A stretch of DNA of 64,000 bases from Ascaris suum (GCA_013433145.1 JACCHR010000047.1:18671-82670), one strand, 5' to 3'. Positions 35,601 to 48,848 are shown, counted from the first letter of the stretch. Numbers and translations are program-made. Notes: generated from the letters alone by a model not told the origin.

Positions 35601-38600
35601 TAGGCTTAGGCTTAGGCTTAGGCTTAGGCTTAGGCTTAGGCTTAGGCTTAGGCTTAGGCTTAGGCTTAGGCTTAGGCTTAGGCTTAGGCTTAGGCTTAGG
35701 CTTAGGCTTAGGCTTAGGCTTAGGCTTAGGCTTAGGCTTAGGCTTAGGCTTAGGCTTAGGCTTAGGCTTAGGCTTAGGCTTAGGCTTAGGCTTAGGCTTA
35801 GGCTTAGGCTTAGGCTTAGGCTTAGGCTTAGGCTTAGGCTTAGGCTTAGGCTTAGGCTTAGGCTTAGGCTTAGGCTTAGGCTTAGGCTTAGGCTTAGGCT
35901 TAGGCTTAGGCTTAGGCTTAGGCTTAGGCTTAGGCTTAGGCTTAGGCTTAGGCTTAGGCTTAGGCTTAGGCTTAGGCTTAGGCTTAGGCTTAGGCTTAGG
36001 CTTAGGCTTAGGCTTAGGCTTAGGCTTAGGCTTAGGCTTAGGCTTAGGCTTAGGCTTAGGCTTAGGCTTAGGCTTAGGCTTAGGCTTAGGCTTAGGCTTA
36101 GGCTTAGGCTTAGGCTTAGGCTTAGGCTTAGGCTTAGGCTTAGGCTTAGGCTTAGGCTTAGGCTTAGGCTTAGGCTTAGGCTTAGGCTTAGGCTTAGGCT
36201 TAGGCTTAGGCTTAGGCTTAGGCTTAGGCTTAGGCTTAGGCTTAGGCTTAGGCTTAGGCTTAGGCTTAGGCTTAGGCTTAGGCTTAGGCTTAGGCTTAGG
36301 CTTAGGCTTAGGCTTAGGCTTAGGCTTAGGCTTAGGCTTAGGCTTAGGCTTAGGCTTAGGCTTAGGCTTAGGCTTAGGCTTAGGCTTAGGCTTAGGCTTA
36401 GGCTTAGGCTTAGGCTTAGGCTTAGGCTTAGGCTTAGGCTTAGGCTTAGGCTTAGGCTTAGGCTTAGGCTTAGGCTTAGGCTTAGGCTTAGGCTTAGGCT
36501 TAGGCTTAGGCTTAGGCTTAGGCTTAGGCTTAGGCTTAGGCTTAGGCTTAGGCTTAGGCTTAGGCTTAGGCTTAGGCTTAGGCTTAGGCTTAGGCTTAGG
36601 CTTAGGCTTAGGCTTAGGCTTAGGCTTAGGCTTAGGCTTAGGCTTAGGCTTAGGCTTAGGCTTAGGCTTAGGCTTAGGCTTAGGCTTAGGCTTAGGCTTA
36701 GGCTTAGGCTTAGGCTTAGGCTTAGGCTTAGGCTTAGGCTTAGGCTTAGGCTTAGGCTTAGGCTTAGGCTTAGGCTTAGGCTTAGGCTTAGGCTTAGGCT
36801 TAGGCTTAGGCTTAGGCTTAGGCTTAGGCTTAGGCTTAGGCTTAGGCTTAGGCTTAGGCTTAGGCTTAGGCTTAGGCTTAGGCTTAGGCTTAGGCTTAGG
36901 CTTAGGCTTAGGCTTAGGCTTAGGCTTAGGCTTAGGCTTAGGCTTAGGCTTAGGCTTAGGCTTAGGCTTAGGCTTAGGCTTAGGCTTAGGCTTAGGCTTA
37001 GGCTTAGGCTTAGGCTTAGGCTTAGGCTTAGGCTTAGGCTTAGGCTTAGGCTTAGGCTTAGGCTTAGGCTTAGGCTTAGGCTTAGGCTTAGGCTTAGGCT
37101 TAGGCTTAGGCTTAGGCTTAGGCTTAGGCTTAGGCTTAGGCTTAGGCTTAGGCTTAGGCTTAGGCTTAGGCTTAGGCTTAGGCTTAGGCTTAGGCTTAGG
37201 CTTAGGCTTAGGCTTAGGCTTAGGCTTAGGCTTAGGCTTAGGCTTAGGCTTAGGCTTAGGCTTAGGCTTAGGCTTAGGCTTAGGCTTAGGCTTAGGCTTA
37301 GGCTTAGGCTTAGGCTTAGGCTTAGGCTTAGGCTTAGGCTTAGGCTTAGGCTTAGGCTTAGGCTTAGGCTTAGGCTTAGGCTTAGGCTTAGGCTTAGGCT
37401 TAGGCTTAGGCTTAGGCTTAGGCTTAGGCTTAGGCTTAGGCTTAGGCTTAGGCTTAGGCTTAGGCTTAGGCTTAGGCTTAGGCTTAGGCTTAGGCTTAGG
37501 CTTAGGCTTAGGCTTAGGCTTAGGCTTAGGCTTAGGCTTAGGCTTAGGCTTAGGCTTAGGCTTAGGCTTAGGCTTAGGCTTAGGCTTAGGCTTAGGCTTA
37601 GGCTTAGGCTTAGGCTTAGGCTTAGGCTTAGGCTTAGGCTTAGGCTTAGGCTTAGGCTTAGGCTTAGGCTTAGGCTTAGGCTTAGGCTTAGGCTTAGGCT
37701 TAGGCTTAGGCTTAGGCTTAGGCTTAGGCTTAGGCTTAGGCTTAGGCTTAGGCTTAGGCTTAGGCTTAGGCTTAGGCTTAGGCTTAGGCTTAGGCTTAGG
37801 CTTAGGCTTAGGCTTAGGCTTAGGCTTAGGCTTAGGCTTAGGCTTAGGCTTAGGCTTAGGCTTAGGCTTAGGCTTAGGCTTAGGCTTAGGCTTAGGCTTA
37901 GGCTTAGGCTTAGGCTTAGGCTTAGGCTTAGGCTTAGGCTTAGGCTTAGGCTTAGGCTTAGGCTTAGGCTTAGGCTTAGGCTTAGGCTTAGGCTTAGGCT
38001 TAGGCTTAGGCTTAGGCTTAGGCTTAGGCTTAGGCTTAGGCTTAGGCTTAGGCTTAGGCTTAGGCTTAGGCTTAGGCTTAGGCTTAGGCTTAGGCTTAGG
38101 CTTAGGCTTAGGCTTAGGCTTAGGCTTAGGCTTAGGCTTAGGCTTAGGCTTAGGCTTAGGCTTAGGCTTAGGCTTAGGCTTAGGCTTAGGCTTAGGCTTA
38201 GGCTTAGGCTTAGGCTTAGGCTTAGGCTTAGGCTTAGGCTTAGGCTTAGGCTTAGGCTTAGGCTTAGGCTTAGGCTTAGGCTTAGGCTTAGGCTTAGGCT
38301 TAGGCTTAGGCTTAGGCTTAGGCTTAGGCTTAGGCTTAGGCTTAGGCTTAGGCTTAGGCTTAGGCTTAGGCTTAGGCTTAGGCTTAGGCTTAGGCTTAGG
38401 CTTAGGCTTAGGCTTAGGCTTAGGCTTAGGCTTAGGCTTAGGCTTAGGCTTAGGCTTAGGCTTAGGCTTAGGCTTAGGCTTAGGCTTAGGCTTAGGCTTA
38501 GGCTTAGGCTTAGGCTTAGGCTTAGGCTTAGGCTTAGGCTTAGGCTTAGGCTTAGGCTTAGGCTTAGGCTTAGGCTTAGGCTTAGGCTTAGGCTTAGGCT

Positions 38601-41600
38601 TAGGCTTAGGCTTAGGCTTAGGCTTAGGCTTAGGCTTAGGCTTAGGCTTAGGCTTAGGCTTAGGCTTAGGCTTAGGCTTAGGCTTAGGCTTAGGCTTAGG
38701 CTTAGGCTTAGGCTTAGGCTTAGGCTTAGGCTTAGGCTTAGGCTTAGGCTTAGGCTTAGGCTTAGGCTTAGGCTTAGGCTTAGGCTTAGGCTTAGGCTTA
38801 GGCTTAGGCTTAGGCTTAGGCTTAGGCTTAGGCTTAGGCTTAGGCTTAGGCTTAGGCTTAGGCTTAGGCTTAGGCTTAGGCTTAGGCTTAGGCTTAGGCT
38901 TAGGCTTAGGCTTAGGCTTAGGCTTAGGCTTAGGCTTAGGCTTAGGCTTAGGCTTAGGCTTAGGCTTAGGCTTAGGCTTAGGCTTAGGCTTAGGCTTAGG
39001 CTTAGGCTTAGGCTTAGGCTTAGGCTTAGGCTTAGGCTTAGGCTTAGGCTTAGGCTTAGGCTTAGGCTTAGGCTTAGGCTTAGGCTTAGGCTTAGGCTTA
39101 GGCTTAGGCTTAGGCTTAGGCTTAGGCTTAGGCTTAGGCTTAGGCTTAGGCTTAGGCTTAGGCTTAGGCTTAGGCTTAGGCTTAGGCTTAGGCTTAGGCT
39201 TAGGCTTAGGCTTAGGCTTAGGCTTAGGCTTAGGCTTAGGCTTAGGCTTAGGCTTAGGCTTAGGCTTAGGCTTAGGCTTAGGCTTAGGCTTAGGCTTAGG
39301 CTTAGGCTTAGGCTTAGGCTTAGGCTTAGGCTTAGGCTTAGGCTTAGGCTTAGGCTTAGGCTTAGGCTTAGGCTTAGGCTTAGGCTTAGGCTTAGGCTTA
39401 GGCTTAGGCTTAGGCTTAGGCTTAGGCTTAGGCTTAGGCTTAGGCTTAGGCTTAGGCTTAGGCTTAGGCTTAGGCTTAGGCTTAGGCTTAGGCTTAGGCT
39501 TAGGCTTAGGCTTAGGCTTAGGCTTAGGCTTAGGCTTAGGCTTAGGCTTAGGCTTAGGCTTAGGCTTAGGCTTAGGCTTAGGCTTAGGCTTAGGCTTAGG
39601 CTTAGGCTTAGGCTTAGGCTTAGGCTTAGGCTTAGGCTTAGGCTTAGGCTTAGGCTTAGGCTTAGGCTTAGGCTTAGGCTTAGGCTTAGGCTTAGGCTTA
39701 GGCTTAGGCTTAGGCTTAGGCTTAGGCTTAGGCTTAGGCTTAGGCTTAGGCTTAGGCTTAGGCTTAGGCTTAGGCTTAGGCTTAGGCTTAGGCTTAGGCT
39801 TAGGCTTAGGCTTAGGCTTAGGCTTAGGCTTAGGCTTAGGCTTAGGCTTAGGCTTAGGCTTAGGCTTAGGCTTAGGCTTAGGCTTAGGCTTAGGCTTAGG
39901 CTTAGGCTTAGGCTTAGGCTTAGGCTTAGGCTTAGGCTTAGGCTTAGGCTTAGGCTTAGGCTTAGGCTTAGGCTTAGGCTTAGGCTTAGGCTTAGGCTTA
40001 GGCTTAGGCTTAGGCTTAGGCTTAGGCTTAGGCTTAGGCTTAGGCTTAGGCTTAGGCTTAGGCTTAGGCTTAGGCTTAGGCTTAGGCTTAGGCTTAGGCT
40101 TAGGCTTAGGCTTAGGCTTAGGCTTAGGCTTAGGCTTAGGCTTAGGCTTAGGCTTAGGCTTAGGCTTAGGCTTAGGCTTAGGCTTAGGCTTAGGCTTAGG
40201 CTTAGGCTTAGGCTTAGGCTTAGGCTTAGGCTTAGGCTTAGGCTTAGGCTTAGGCTTAGGCTTAGGCTTAGGCTTAGGCTTAGGCTTAGGCTTAGGCTTA
40301 GGCTTAGGCTTAGGCTTAGGCTTAGGCTTAGGCTTAGGCTTAGGCTTAGGCTTAGGCTTAGGCTTAGGCTTAGGCTTAGGCTTAGGCTTAGGCTTAGGCT
40401 TAGGCTTAGGCTTAGGCTTAGGCTTAGGCTTAGGCTTAGGCTTAGGCTTAGGCTTAGGCTTAGGCTTAGGCTTAGGCTTAGGCTTAGGCTTAGGCTTAGG
40501 CTTAGGCTTAGGCTTAGGCTTAGGCTTAGGCTTAGGCTTAGGCTTAGGCTTAGGCTTAGGCTTAGGCTTAGGCTTAGGCTTAGGCTTAGGCTTAGGCTTA
40601 GGCTTAGGCTTAGGCTTAGGCTTAGGCTTAGGCTTAGGCTTAGGCTTAGGCTTAGGCTTAGGCTTAGGCTTAGGCTTAGGCTTAGGCTTAGGCTTAGGCT
40701 TAGGCTTAGGCTTAGGCTTAGGCTTAGGCTTAGGCTTAGGCTTAGGCTTAGGCTTAGGCTTAGGCTTAGGCTTAGGCTTAGGCTTAGGCTTAGGCTTAGG
40801 CTTAGGCTTAGGCTTAGGCTTAGGCTTAGGCTTAGGCTTAGGCTTAGGCTTAGGCTTAGGCTTAGGCTTAGGCTTAGGCTTAGGCTTAGGCTTAGGCTTA
40901 GGCTTAGGCTTAGGCTTAGGCTTAGGCTTAGGCTTAGGCTTAGGCTTAGGCTTAGGCTTAGGCTTAGGCTTAGGCTTAGGCTTAGGCTTAGGCTTAGGCT
41001 TAGGCTTAGGCTTAGGCTTAGGCTTAGGCTTAGGCTTAGGCTTAGGCTTAGGCTTAGGCTTAGGCTTAGGCTTAGGCTTAGGCTTAGGCTTAGGCTTAGG
41101 CTTAGGCTTAGGCTTAGGCTTAGGCTTAGGCTTAGGCTTAGGCTTAGGCTTAGGCTTAGGCTTAGGCTTAGGCTTAGGCTTAGGCTTAGGCTTAGGCTTA
41201 GGCTTAGGCTTAGGCTTAGGCTTAGGCTTAGGCTTAGGCTTAGGCTTAGGCTTAGGCTTAGGCTTAGGCTTAGGCTTAGGCTTAGGCTTAGGCTTAGGCT
41301 TAGGCTTAGGCTTAGGCTTAGGCTTAGGCTTAGGCTTAGGCTTAGGCTTAGGCTTAGGCTTAGGCTTAGGCTTAGGCTTAGGCTTAGGCTTAGGCTTAGG
41401 CTTAGGCTTAGGCTTAGGCTTAGGCTTAGGCTTAGGCTTAGGCTTAGGCTTAGGCTTAGGCTTAGGCTTAGGCTTAGGCTTAGGCTTAGGCTTAGGCTTA
41501 GGCTTAGGCTTAGGCTTAGGCTTAGGCTTAGGCTTAGGCTTAGGCTTAGGCTTAGGCTTAGGCTTAGGCTTAGGCTTAGGCTTAGGCTTAGGCTTAGGCT

Positions 41601-41926
41601 TAGGCTTAGGCTTAGGCTTAGGCTTAGGCTTAGGCTTAGGCTTAGGCTTAGGCTTAGGCTTAGGCTTAGGCTTAGGCTTAGGCTTAGGCTTAGGCTTAGG
41701 CTTAGGCTTAGGCTTAGGCTTAGGCTTAGGCTTAGGCTTAGGCTTAGGCTTAGGCTTAGGCTTAGGCTTAGGCTTAGGCTTAGGCTTAGGCTTAGGCTTA
41801 GGCTTAGGCTTAGGCTTAGGCTTAGGCTTAGGCTTAGGCTTAGGCTTAGGCTTAGGCTTAGGCTTAGGCTTAGGCTTAGGCTTAGGCTTAGGCTTAGGCT
41901 TAGGCTTAGGCTTAGGCTTAGGCTTA
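32651..41926 (+). repeat. Perfect tract, 1546 exact copies
   Basis: This is 9,276 bases without a change, the second longest perfect run. Its right end, the three-base unit at 41927, marks where irregularities begin to accumulate. Confidence 0.93.
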
Positions 41927-41929
41927 GGA
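41927..41929 (+). other. Three-base unit GGA (CTT lost)
   Basis: The sequence reads TTAGGAGGCTTA: CTT is missing from one unit. The same break recurs at 48914 and 57072 and, combined with a G loss, at 51982. Confidence 0.9.
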
Positions 41930-44407
41930 GGCTTAGGCTTAGGCTTAGGCTTAGGCTTAGGCTTAGGCTTAGGCTTAGGCTTAGGCTTAGGCTTAGGCTT
42001 AGGCTTAGGCTTAGGCTTAGGCTTAGGCTTAGGCTTAGGCTTAGGCTTAGGCTTAGGCTTAGGCTTAGGCTTAGGCTTAGGCTTAGGCTTAGGCTTAGGC
42101 TTAGGCTTAGGCTTAGGCTTAGGCTTAGGCTTAGGCTTAGGCTTAGGCTTAGGCTTAGGCTTAGGCTTAGGCTTAGGCTTAGGCTTAGGCTTAGGCTTAG
42201 GCTTAGGCTTAGGCTTAGGCTTAGGCTTAGGCTTAGGCTTAGGCTTAGGCTTAGGCTTAGGCTTAGGCTTAGGCTTAGGCTTAGGCTTAGGCTTAGGCTT
42301 AGGCTTAGGCTTAGGCTTAGGCTTAGGCTTAGGCTTAGGCTTAGGCTTAGGCTTAGGCTTAGGCTTAGGCTTAGGCTTAGGCTTAGGCTTAGGCTTAGGC
42401 TTAGGCTTAGGCTTAGGCTTAGGCTTAGGCTTAGGCTTAGGCTTAGGCTTAGGCTTAGGCTTAGGCTTAGGCTTAGGCTTAGGCTTAGGCTTAGGCTTAG
42501 GCTTAGGCTTAGGCTTAGGCTTAGGCTTAGGCTTAGGCTTAGGCTTAGGCTTAGGCTTAGGCTTAGGCTTAGGCTTAGGCTTAGGCTTAGGCTTAGGCTT
42601 AGGCTTAGGCTTAGGCTTAGGCTTAGGCTTAGGCTTAGGCTTAGGCTTAGGCTTAGGCTTAGGCTTAGGCTTAGGCTTAGGCTTAGGCTTAGGCTTAGGC
42701 TTAGGCTTAGGCTTAGGCTTAGGCTTAGGCTTAGGCTTAGGCTTAGGCTTAGGCTTAGGCTTAGGCTTAGGCTTAGGCTTAGGCTTAGGCTTAGGCTTAG
42801 GCTTAGGCTTAGGCTTAGGCTTAGGCTTAGGCTTAGGCTTAGGCTTAGGCTTAGGCTTAGGCTTAGGCTTAGGCTTAGGCTTAGGCTTAGGCTTAGGCTT
42901 AGGCTTAGGCTTAGGCTTAGGCTTAGGCTTAGGCTTAGGCTTAGGCTTAGGCTTAGGCTTAGGCTTAGGCTTAGGCTTAGGCTTAGGCTTAGGCTTAGGC
43001 TTAGGCTTAGGCTTAGGCTTAGGCTTAGGCTTAGGCTTAGGCTTAGGCTTAGGCTTAGGCTTAGGCTTAGGCTTAGGCTTAGGCTTAGGCTTAGGCTTAG
43101 GCTTAGGCTTAGGCTTAGGCTTAGGCTTAGGCTTAGGCTTAGGCTTAGGCTTAGGCTTAGGCTTAGGCTTAGGCTTAGGCTTAGGCTTAGGCTTAGGCTT
43201 AGGCTTAGGCTTAGGCTTAGGCTTAGGCTTAGGCTTAGGCTTAGGCTTAGGCTTAGGCTTAGGCTTAGGCTTAGGCTTAGGCTTAGGCTTAGGCTTAGGC
43301 TTAGGCTTAGGCTTAGGCTTAGGCTTAGGCTTAGGCTTAGGCTTAGGCTTAGGCTTAGGCTTAGGCTTAGGCTTAGGCTTAGGCTTAGGCTTAGGCTTAG
43401 GCTTAGGCTTAGGCTTAGGCTTAGGCTTAGGCTTAGGCTTAGGCTTAGGCTTAGGCTTAGGCTTAGGCTTAGGCTTAGGCTTAGGCTTAGGCTTAGGCTT
43501 AGGCTTAGGCTTAGGCTTAGGCTTAGGCTTAGGCTTAGGCTTAGGCTTAGGCTTAGGCTTAGGCTTAGGCTTAGGCTTAGGCTTAGGCTTAGGCTTAGGC
43601 TTAGGCTTAGGCTTAGGCTTAGGCTTAGGCTTAGGCTTAGGCTTAGGCTTAGGCTTAGGCTTAGGCTTAGGCTTAGGCTTAGGCTTAGGCTTAGGCTTAG
43701 GCTTAGGCTTAGGCTTAGGCTTAGGCTTAGGCTTAGGCTTAGGCTTAGGCTTAGGCTTAGGCTTAGGCTTAGGCTTAGGCTTAGGCTTAGGCTTAGGCTT
43801 AGGCTTAGGCTTAGGCTTAGGCTTAGGCTTAGGCTTAGGCTTAGGCTTAGGCTTAGGCTTAGGCTTAGGCTTAGGCTTAGGCTTAGGCTTAGGCTTAGGC
43901 TTAGGCTTAGGCTTAGGCTTAGGCTTAGGCTTAGGCTTAGGCTTAGGCTTAGGCTTAGGCTTAGGCTTAGGCTTAGGCTTAGGCTTAGGCTTAGGCTTAG
44001 GCTTAGGCTTAGGCTTAGGCTTAGGCTTAGGCTTAGGCTTAGGCTTAGGCTTAGGCTTAGGCTTAGGCTTAGGCTTAGGCTTAGGCTTAGGCTTAGGCTT
44101 AGGCTTAGGCTTAGGCTTAGGCTTAGGCTTAGGCTTAGGCTTAGGCTTAGGCTTAGGCTTAGGCTTAGGCTTAGGCTTAGGCTTAGGCTTAGGCTTAGGC
44201 TTAGGCTTAGGCTTAGGCTTAGGCTTAGGCTTAGGCTTAGGCTTAGGCTTAGGCTTAGGCTTAGGCTTAGGCTTAGGCTTAGGCTTAGGCTTAGGCTTAG
44301 GCTTAGGCTTAGGCTTAGGCTTAGGCTTAGGCTTAGGCTTAGGCTTAGGCTTAGGCTTAGGCTTAGGCTTAGGCTTAGGCTTAGGCTTAGGCTTAGGCTT
44401 AGGCTTA

Positions 44408-44410
44408 GGG
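44408..44410 (+). other. Variant unit with one extra G (GGG)
   Basis: GGG in place of GG, followed only 33 units later by a GC loss. Confidence 0.9.
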
Positions 44411-44606
44411 CTTAGGCTTAGGCTTAGGCTTAGGCTTAGGCTTAGGCTTAGGCTTAGGCTTAGGCTTAGGCTTAGGCTTAGGCTTAGGCTTAGGCTTAGG
44501 CTTAGGCTTAGGCTTAGGCTTAGGCTTAGGCTTAGGCTTAGGCTTAGGCTTAGGCTTAGGCTTAGGCTTAGGCTTAGGCTTAGGCTTAGGCTTAGGCTTA
44601 GGCTTA

Positions 44607-44610
44607 GTTA
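44607..44610 (+). other. Four-base unit GTTA (GC lost)
   Basis: TTAGTTAGG, identical in form to the event at 9133. Confidence 0.9.
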
Positions 44611-44880
44611 GGCTTAGGCTTAGGCTTAGGCTTAGGCTTAGGCTTAGGCTTAGGCTTAGGCTTAGGCTTAGGCTTAGGCTTAGGCTTAGGCTTAGGCTTA
44701 GGCTTAGGCTTAGGCTTAGGCTTAGGCTTAGGCTTAGGCTTAGGCTTAGGCTTAGGCTTAGGCTTAGGCTTAGGCTTAGGCTTAGGCTTAGGCTTAGGCT
44801 TAGGCTTAGGCTTAGGCTTAGGCTTAGGCTTAGGCTTAGGCTTAGGCTTAGGCTTAGGCTTAGGCTTAGGCTTAGGCTTA

Positions 44881-44883
44881 TTA
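44881..44883 (+). other. Half unit TTA (GGC lost)
   Basis: The sequence reads GGCTTATTAGG: a complete GGC is missing. This lies 45 units after the GC loss at 44607 and recurs at 49163. Confidence 0.9.
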
Positions 44884-45549
44884 GGCTTAGGCTTAGGCTT
44901 AGGCTTAGGCTTAGGCTTAGGCTTAGGCTTAGGCTTAGGCTTAGGCTTAGGCTTAGGCTTAGGCTTAGGCTTAGGCTTAGGCTTAGGCTTAGGCTTAGGC
45001 TTAGGCTTAGGCTTAGGCTTAGGCTTAGGCTTAGGCTTAGGCTTAGGCTTAGGCTTAGGCTTAGGCTTAGGCTTAGGCTTAGGCTTAGGCTTAGGCTTAG
45101 GCTTAGGCTTAGGCTTAGGCTTAGGCTTAGGCTTAGGCTTAGGCTTAGGCTTAGGCTTAGGCTTAGGCTTAGGCTTAGGCTTAGGCTTAGGCTTAGGCTT
45201 AGGCTTAGGCTTAGGCTTAGGCTTAGGCTTAGGCTTAGGCTTAGGCTTAGGCTTAGGCTTAGGCTTAGGCTTAGGCTTAGGCTTAGGCTTAGGCTTAGGC
45301 TTAGGCTTAGGCTTAGGCTTAGGCTTAGGCTTAGGCTTAGGCTTAGGCTTAGGCTTAGGCTTAGGCTTAGGCTTAGGCTTAGGCTTAGGCTTAGGCTTAG
45401 GCTTAGGCTTAGGCTTAGGCTTAGGCTTAGGCTTAGGCTTAGGCTTAGGCTTAGGCTTAGGCTTAGGCTTAGGCTTAGGCTTAGGCTTAGGCTTAGGCTT
45501 AGGCTTAGGCTTAGGCTTAGGCTTAGGCTTAGGCTTAGGCTTAGGCTTA

Positions 45550-45556
45550 GGCTTTA
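45550..45556 (+). other. Seven-base unit with TTT
   Basis: One extra T at 45553-45555. Confidence 0.9.
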
Positions 45557-47050
45557 GGCTTAGGCTTAGGCTTAGGCTTAGGCTTAGGCTTAGGCTTAGG
45601 CTTAGGCTTAGGCTTAGGCTTAGGCTTAGGCTTAGGCTTAGGCTTAGGCTTAGGCTTAGGCTTAGGCTTAGGCTTAGGCTTAGGCTTAGGCTTAGGCTTA
45701 GGCTTAGGCTTAGGCTTAGGCTTAGGCTTAGGCTTAGGCTTAGGCTTAGGCTTAGGCTTAGGCTTAGGCTTAGGCTTAGGCTTAGGCTTAGGCTTAGGCT
45801 TAGGCTTAGGCTTAGGCTTAGGCTTAGGCTTAGGCTTAGGCTTAGGCTTAGGCTTAGGCTTAGGCTTAGGCTTAGGCTTAGGCTTAGGCTTAGGCTTAGG
45901 CTTAGGCTTAGGCTTAGGCTTAGGCTTAGGCTTAGGCTTAGGCTTAGGCTTAGGCTTAGGCTTAGGCTTAGGCTTAGGCTTAGGCTTAGGCTTAGGCTTA
46001 GGCTTAGGCTTAGGCTTAGGCTTAGGCTTAGGCTTAGGCTTAGGCTTAGGCTTAGGCTTAGGCTTAGGCTTAGGCTTAGGCTTAGGCTTAGGCTTAGGCT
46101 TAGGCTTAGGCTTAGGCTTAGGCTTAGGCTTAGGCTTAGGCTTAGGCTTAGGCTTAGGCTTAGGCTTAGGCTTAGGCTTAGGCTTAGGCTTAGGCTTAGG
46201 CTTAGGCTTAGGCTTAGGCTTAGGCTTAGGCTTAGGCTTAGGCTTAGGCTTAGGCTTAGGCTTAGGCTTAGGCTTAGGCTTAGGCTTAGGCTTAGGCTTA
46301 GGCTTAGGCTTAGGCTTAGGCTTAGGCTTAGGCTTAGGCTTAGGCTTAGGCTTAGGCTTAGGCTTAGGCTTAGGCTTAGGCTTAGGCTTAGGCTTAGGCT
46401 TAGGCTTAGGCTTAGGCTTAGGCTTAGGCTTAGGCTTAGGCTTAGGCTTAGGCTTAGGCTTAGGCTTAGGCTTAGGCTTAGGCTTAGGCTTAGGCTTAGG
46501 CTTAGGCTTAGGCTTAGGCTTAGGCTTAGGCTTAGGCTTAGGCTTAGGCTTAGGCTTAGGCTTAGGCTTAGGCTTAGGCTTAGGCTTAGGCTTAGGCTTA
46601 GGCTTAGGCTTAGGCTTAGGCTTAGGCTTAGGCTTAGGCTTAGGCTTAGGCTTAGGCTTAGGCTTAGGCTTAGGCTTAGGCTTAGGCTTAGGCTTAGGCT
46701 TAGGCTTAGGCTTAGGCTTAGGCTTAGGCTTAGGCTTAGGCTTAGGCTTAGGCTTAGGCTTAGGCTTAGGCTTAGGCTTAGGCTTAGGCTTAGGCTTAGG
46801 CTTAGGCTTAGGCTTAGGCTTAGGCTTAGGCTTAGGCTTAGGCTTAGGCTTAGGCTTAGGCTTAGGCTTAGGCTTAGGCTTAGGCTTAGGCTTAGGCTTA
46901 GGCTTAGGCTTAGGCTTAGGCTTAGGCTTAGGCTTAGGCTTAGGCTTAGGCTTAGGCTTAGGCTTAGGCTTAGGCTTAGGCTTAGGCTTAGGCTTAGGCT
47001 TAGGCTTAGGCTTAGGCTTAGGCTTAGGCTTAGGCTTAGGCTTAGGCTTA

Positions 47051-47053
47051 GGG
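47051..47053 (+). other. Variant unit with one extra G (GGG)
   Basis: GGG in place of GG, between exact tracts of 249 and 210 units. Confidence 0.9.
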
Positions 47054-48311
47054 CTTAGGCTTAGGCTTAGGCTTAGGCTTAGGCTTAGGCTTAGGCTTAG
47101 GCTTAGGCTTAGGCTTAGGCTTAGGCTTAGGCTTAGGCTTAGGCTTAGGCTTAGGCTTAGGCTTAGGCTTAGGCTTAGGCTTAGGCTTAGGCTTAGGCTT
47201 AGGCTTAGGCTTAGGCTTAGGCTTAGGCTTAGGCTTAGGCTTAGGCTTAGGCTTAGGCTTAGGCTTAGGCTTAGGCTTAGGCTTAGGCTTAGGCTTAGGC
47301 TTAGGCTTAGGCTTAGGCTTAGGCTTAGGCTTAGGCTTAGGCTTAGGCTTAGGCTTAGGCTTAGGCTTAGGCTTAGGCTTAGGCTTAGGCTTAGGCTTAG
47401 GCTTAGGCTTAGGCTTAGGCTTAGGCTTAGGCTTAGGCTTAGGCTTAGGCTTAGGCTTAGGCTTAGGCTTAGGCTTAGGCTTAGGCTTAGGCTTAGGCTT
47501 AGGCTTAGGCTTAGGCTTAGGCTTAGGCTTAGGCTTAGGCTTAGGCTTAGGCTTAGGCTTAGGCTTAGGCTTAGGCTTAGGCTTAGGCTTAGGCTTAGGC
47601 TTAGGCTTAGGCTTAGGCTTAGGCTTAGGCTTAGGCTTAGGCTTAGGCTTAGGCTTAGGCTTAGGCTTAGGCTTAGGCTTAGGCTTAGGCTTAGGCTTAG
47701 GCTTAGGCTTAGGCTTAGGCTTAGGCTTAGGCTTAGGCTTAGGCTTAGGCTTAGGCTTAGGCTTAGGCTTAGGCTTAGGCTTAGGCTTAGGCTTAGGCTT
47801 AGGCTTAGGCTTAGGCTTAGGCTTAGGCTTAGGCTTAGGCTTAGGCTTAGGCTTAGGCTTAGGCTTAGGCTTAGGCTTAGGCTTAGGCTTAGGCTTAGGC
47901 TTAGGCTTAGGCTTAGGCTTAGGCTTAGGCTTAGGCTTAGGCTTAGGCTTAGGCTTAGGCTTAGGCTTAGGCTTAGGCTTAGGCTTAGGCTTAGGCTTAG
48001 GCTTAGGCTTAGGCTTAGGCTTAGGCTTAGGCTTAGGCTTAGGCTTAGGCTTAGGCTTAGGCTTAGGCTTAGGCTTAGGCTTAGGCTTAGGCTTAGGCTT
48101 AGGCTTAGGCTTAGGCTTAGGCTTAGGCTTAGGCTTAGGCTTAGGCTTAGGCTTAGGCTTAGGCTTAGGCTTAGGCTTAGGCTTAGGCTTAGGCTTAGGC
48201 TTAGGCTTAGGCTTAGGCTTAGGCTTAGGCTTAGGCTTAGGCTTAGGCTTAGGCTTAGGCTTAGGCTTAGGCTTAGGCTTAGGCTTAGGCTTAGGCTTAG
48301 GCTTAGGCTTA

Positions 48312-48318
48312 GGCTTTA
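48312..48318 (+). other. Seven-base unit with TTT
   Basis: One extra T at 48315-48317. It opens a tight group of six irregularities ending at 49163. Confidence 0.9.
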
Positions 48319-48612
48319 GGCTTAGGCTTAGGCTTAGGCTTAGGCTTAGGCTTAGGCTTAGGCTTAGGCTTAGGCTTAGGCTTAGGCTTAGGCTTAGGCT
48401 TAGGCTTAGGCTTAGGCTTAGGCTTAGGCTTAGGCTTAGGCTTAGGCTTAGGCTTAGGCTTAGGCTTAGGCTTAGGCTTAGGCTTAGGCTTAGGCTTAGG
48501 CTTAGGCTTAGGCTTAGGCTTAGGCTTAGGCTTAGGCTTAGGCTTAGGCTTAGGCTTAGGCTTAGGCTTAGGCTTAGGCTTAGGCTTAGGCTTAGGCTTA
48601 GGCTTAGGCTTA

Positions 48613-48662
48613 GGGCTTAGGCTTAGGCTTAGGCTTAGGCTTAGGCTTAGGCTTAGGCTTTA
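48613..48662 (+). other. Paired variants: GGG then TTT seven units apart
   Basis: GGG at 48613-48615 and TTT at 48659-48661, with seven exact units between. This is the closest pair in the first 50 kb. Confidence 0.9.
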
Positions 48663-48848
48663 GGCTTAGGCTTAGGCTTAGGCTTAGGCTTAGGCTTAGG
48701 CTTAGGCTTAGGCTTAGGCTTAGGCTTAGGCTTAGGCTTAGGCTTAGGCTTAGGCTTAGGCTTAGGCTTAGGCTTAGGCTTAGGCTTAGGCTTAGGCTTA
48801 GGCTTAGGCTTAGGCTTAGGCTTAGGCTTAGGCTTAGGCTTAGGCTTA

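Larger units (their letters stand above)
1..41926 (+). repeat. High-fidelity part of the telomeric array
   Basis: This stretch is essentially perfect TTAGGC with nine isolated irregularities: one extra G at 4597, 9737, 10170, 15866, 19731 and 32650; one extra T at 11380; one lost G at 5366; and a lost GC at 9133. Between neighbouring events the distances are exact multiples of six (766, 128, 627, 100, 72, 201, 747, 644, 2153 and 1546 units), which confirms that no further change is hidden. There are no substitutions and no ATG on either strand. Such homogeneity suits either active telomerase addition or a high-depth consensus of it. Confidence 0.95.
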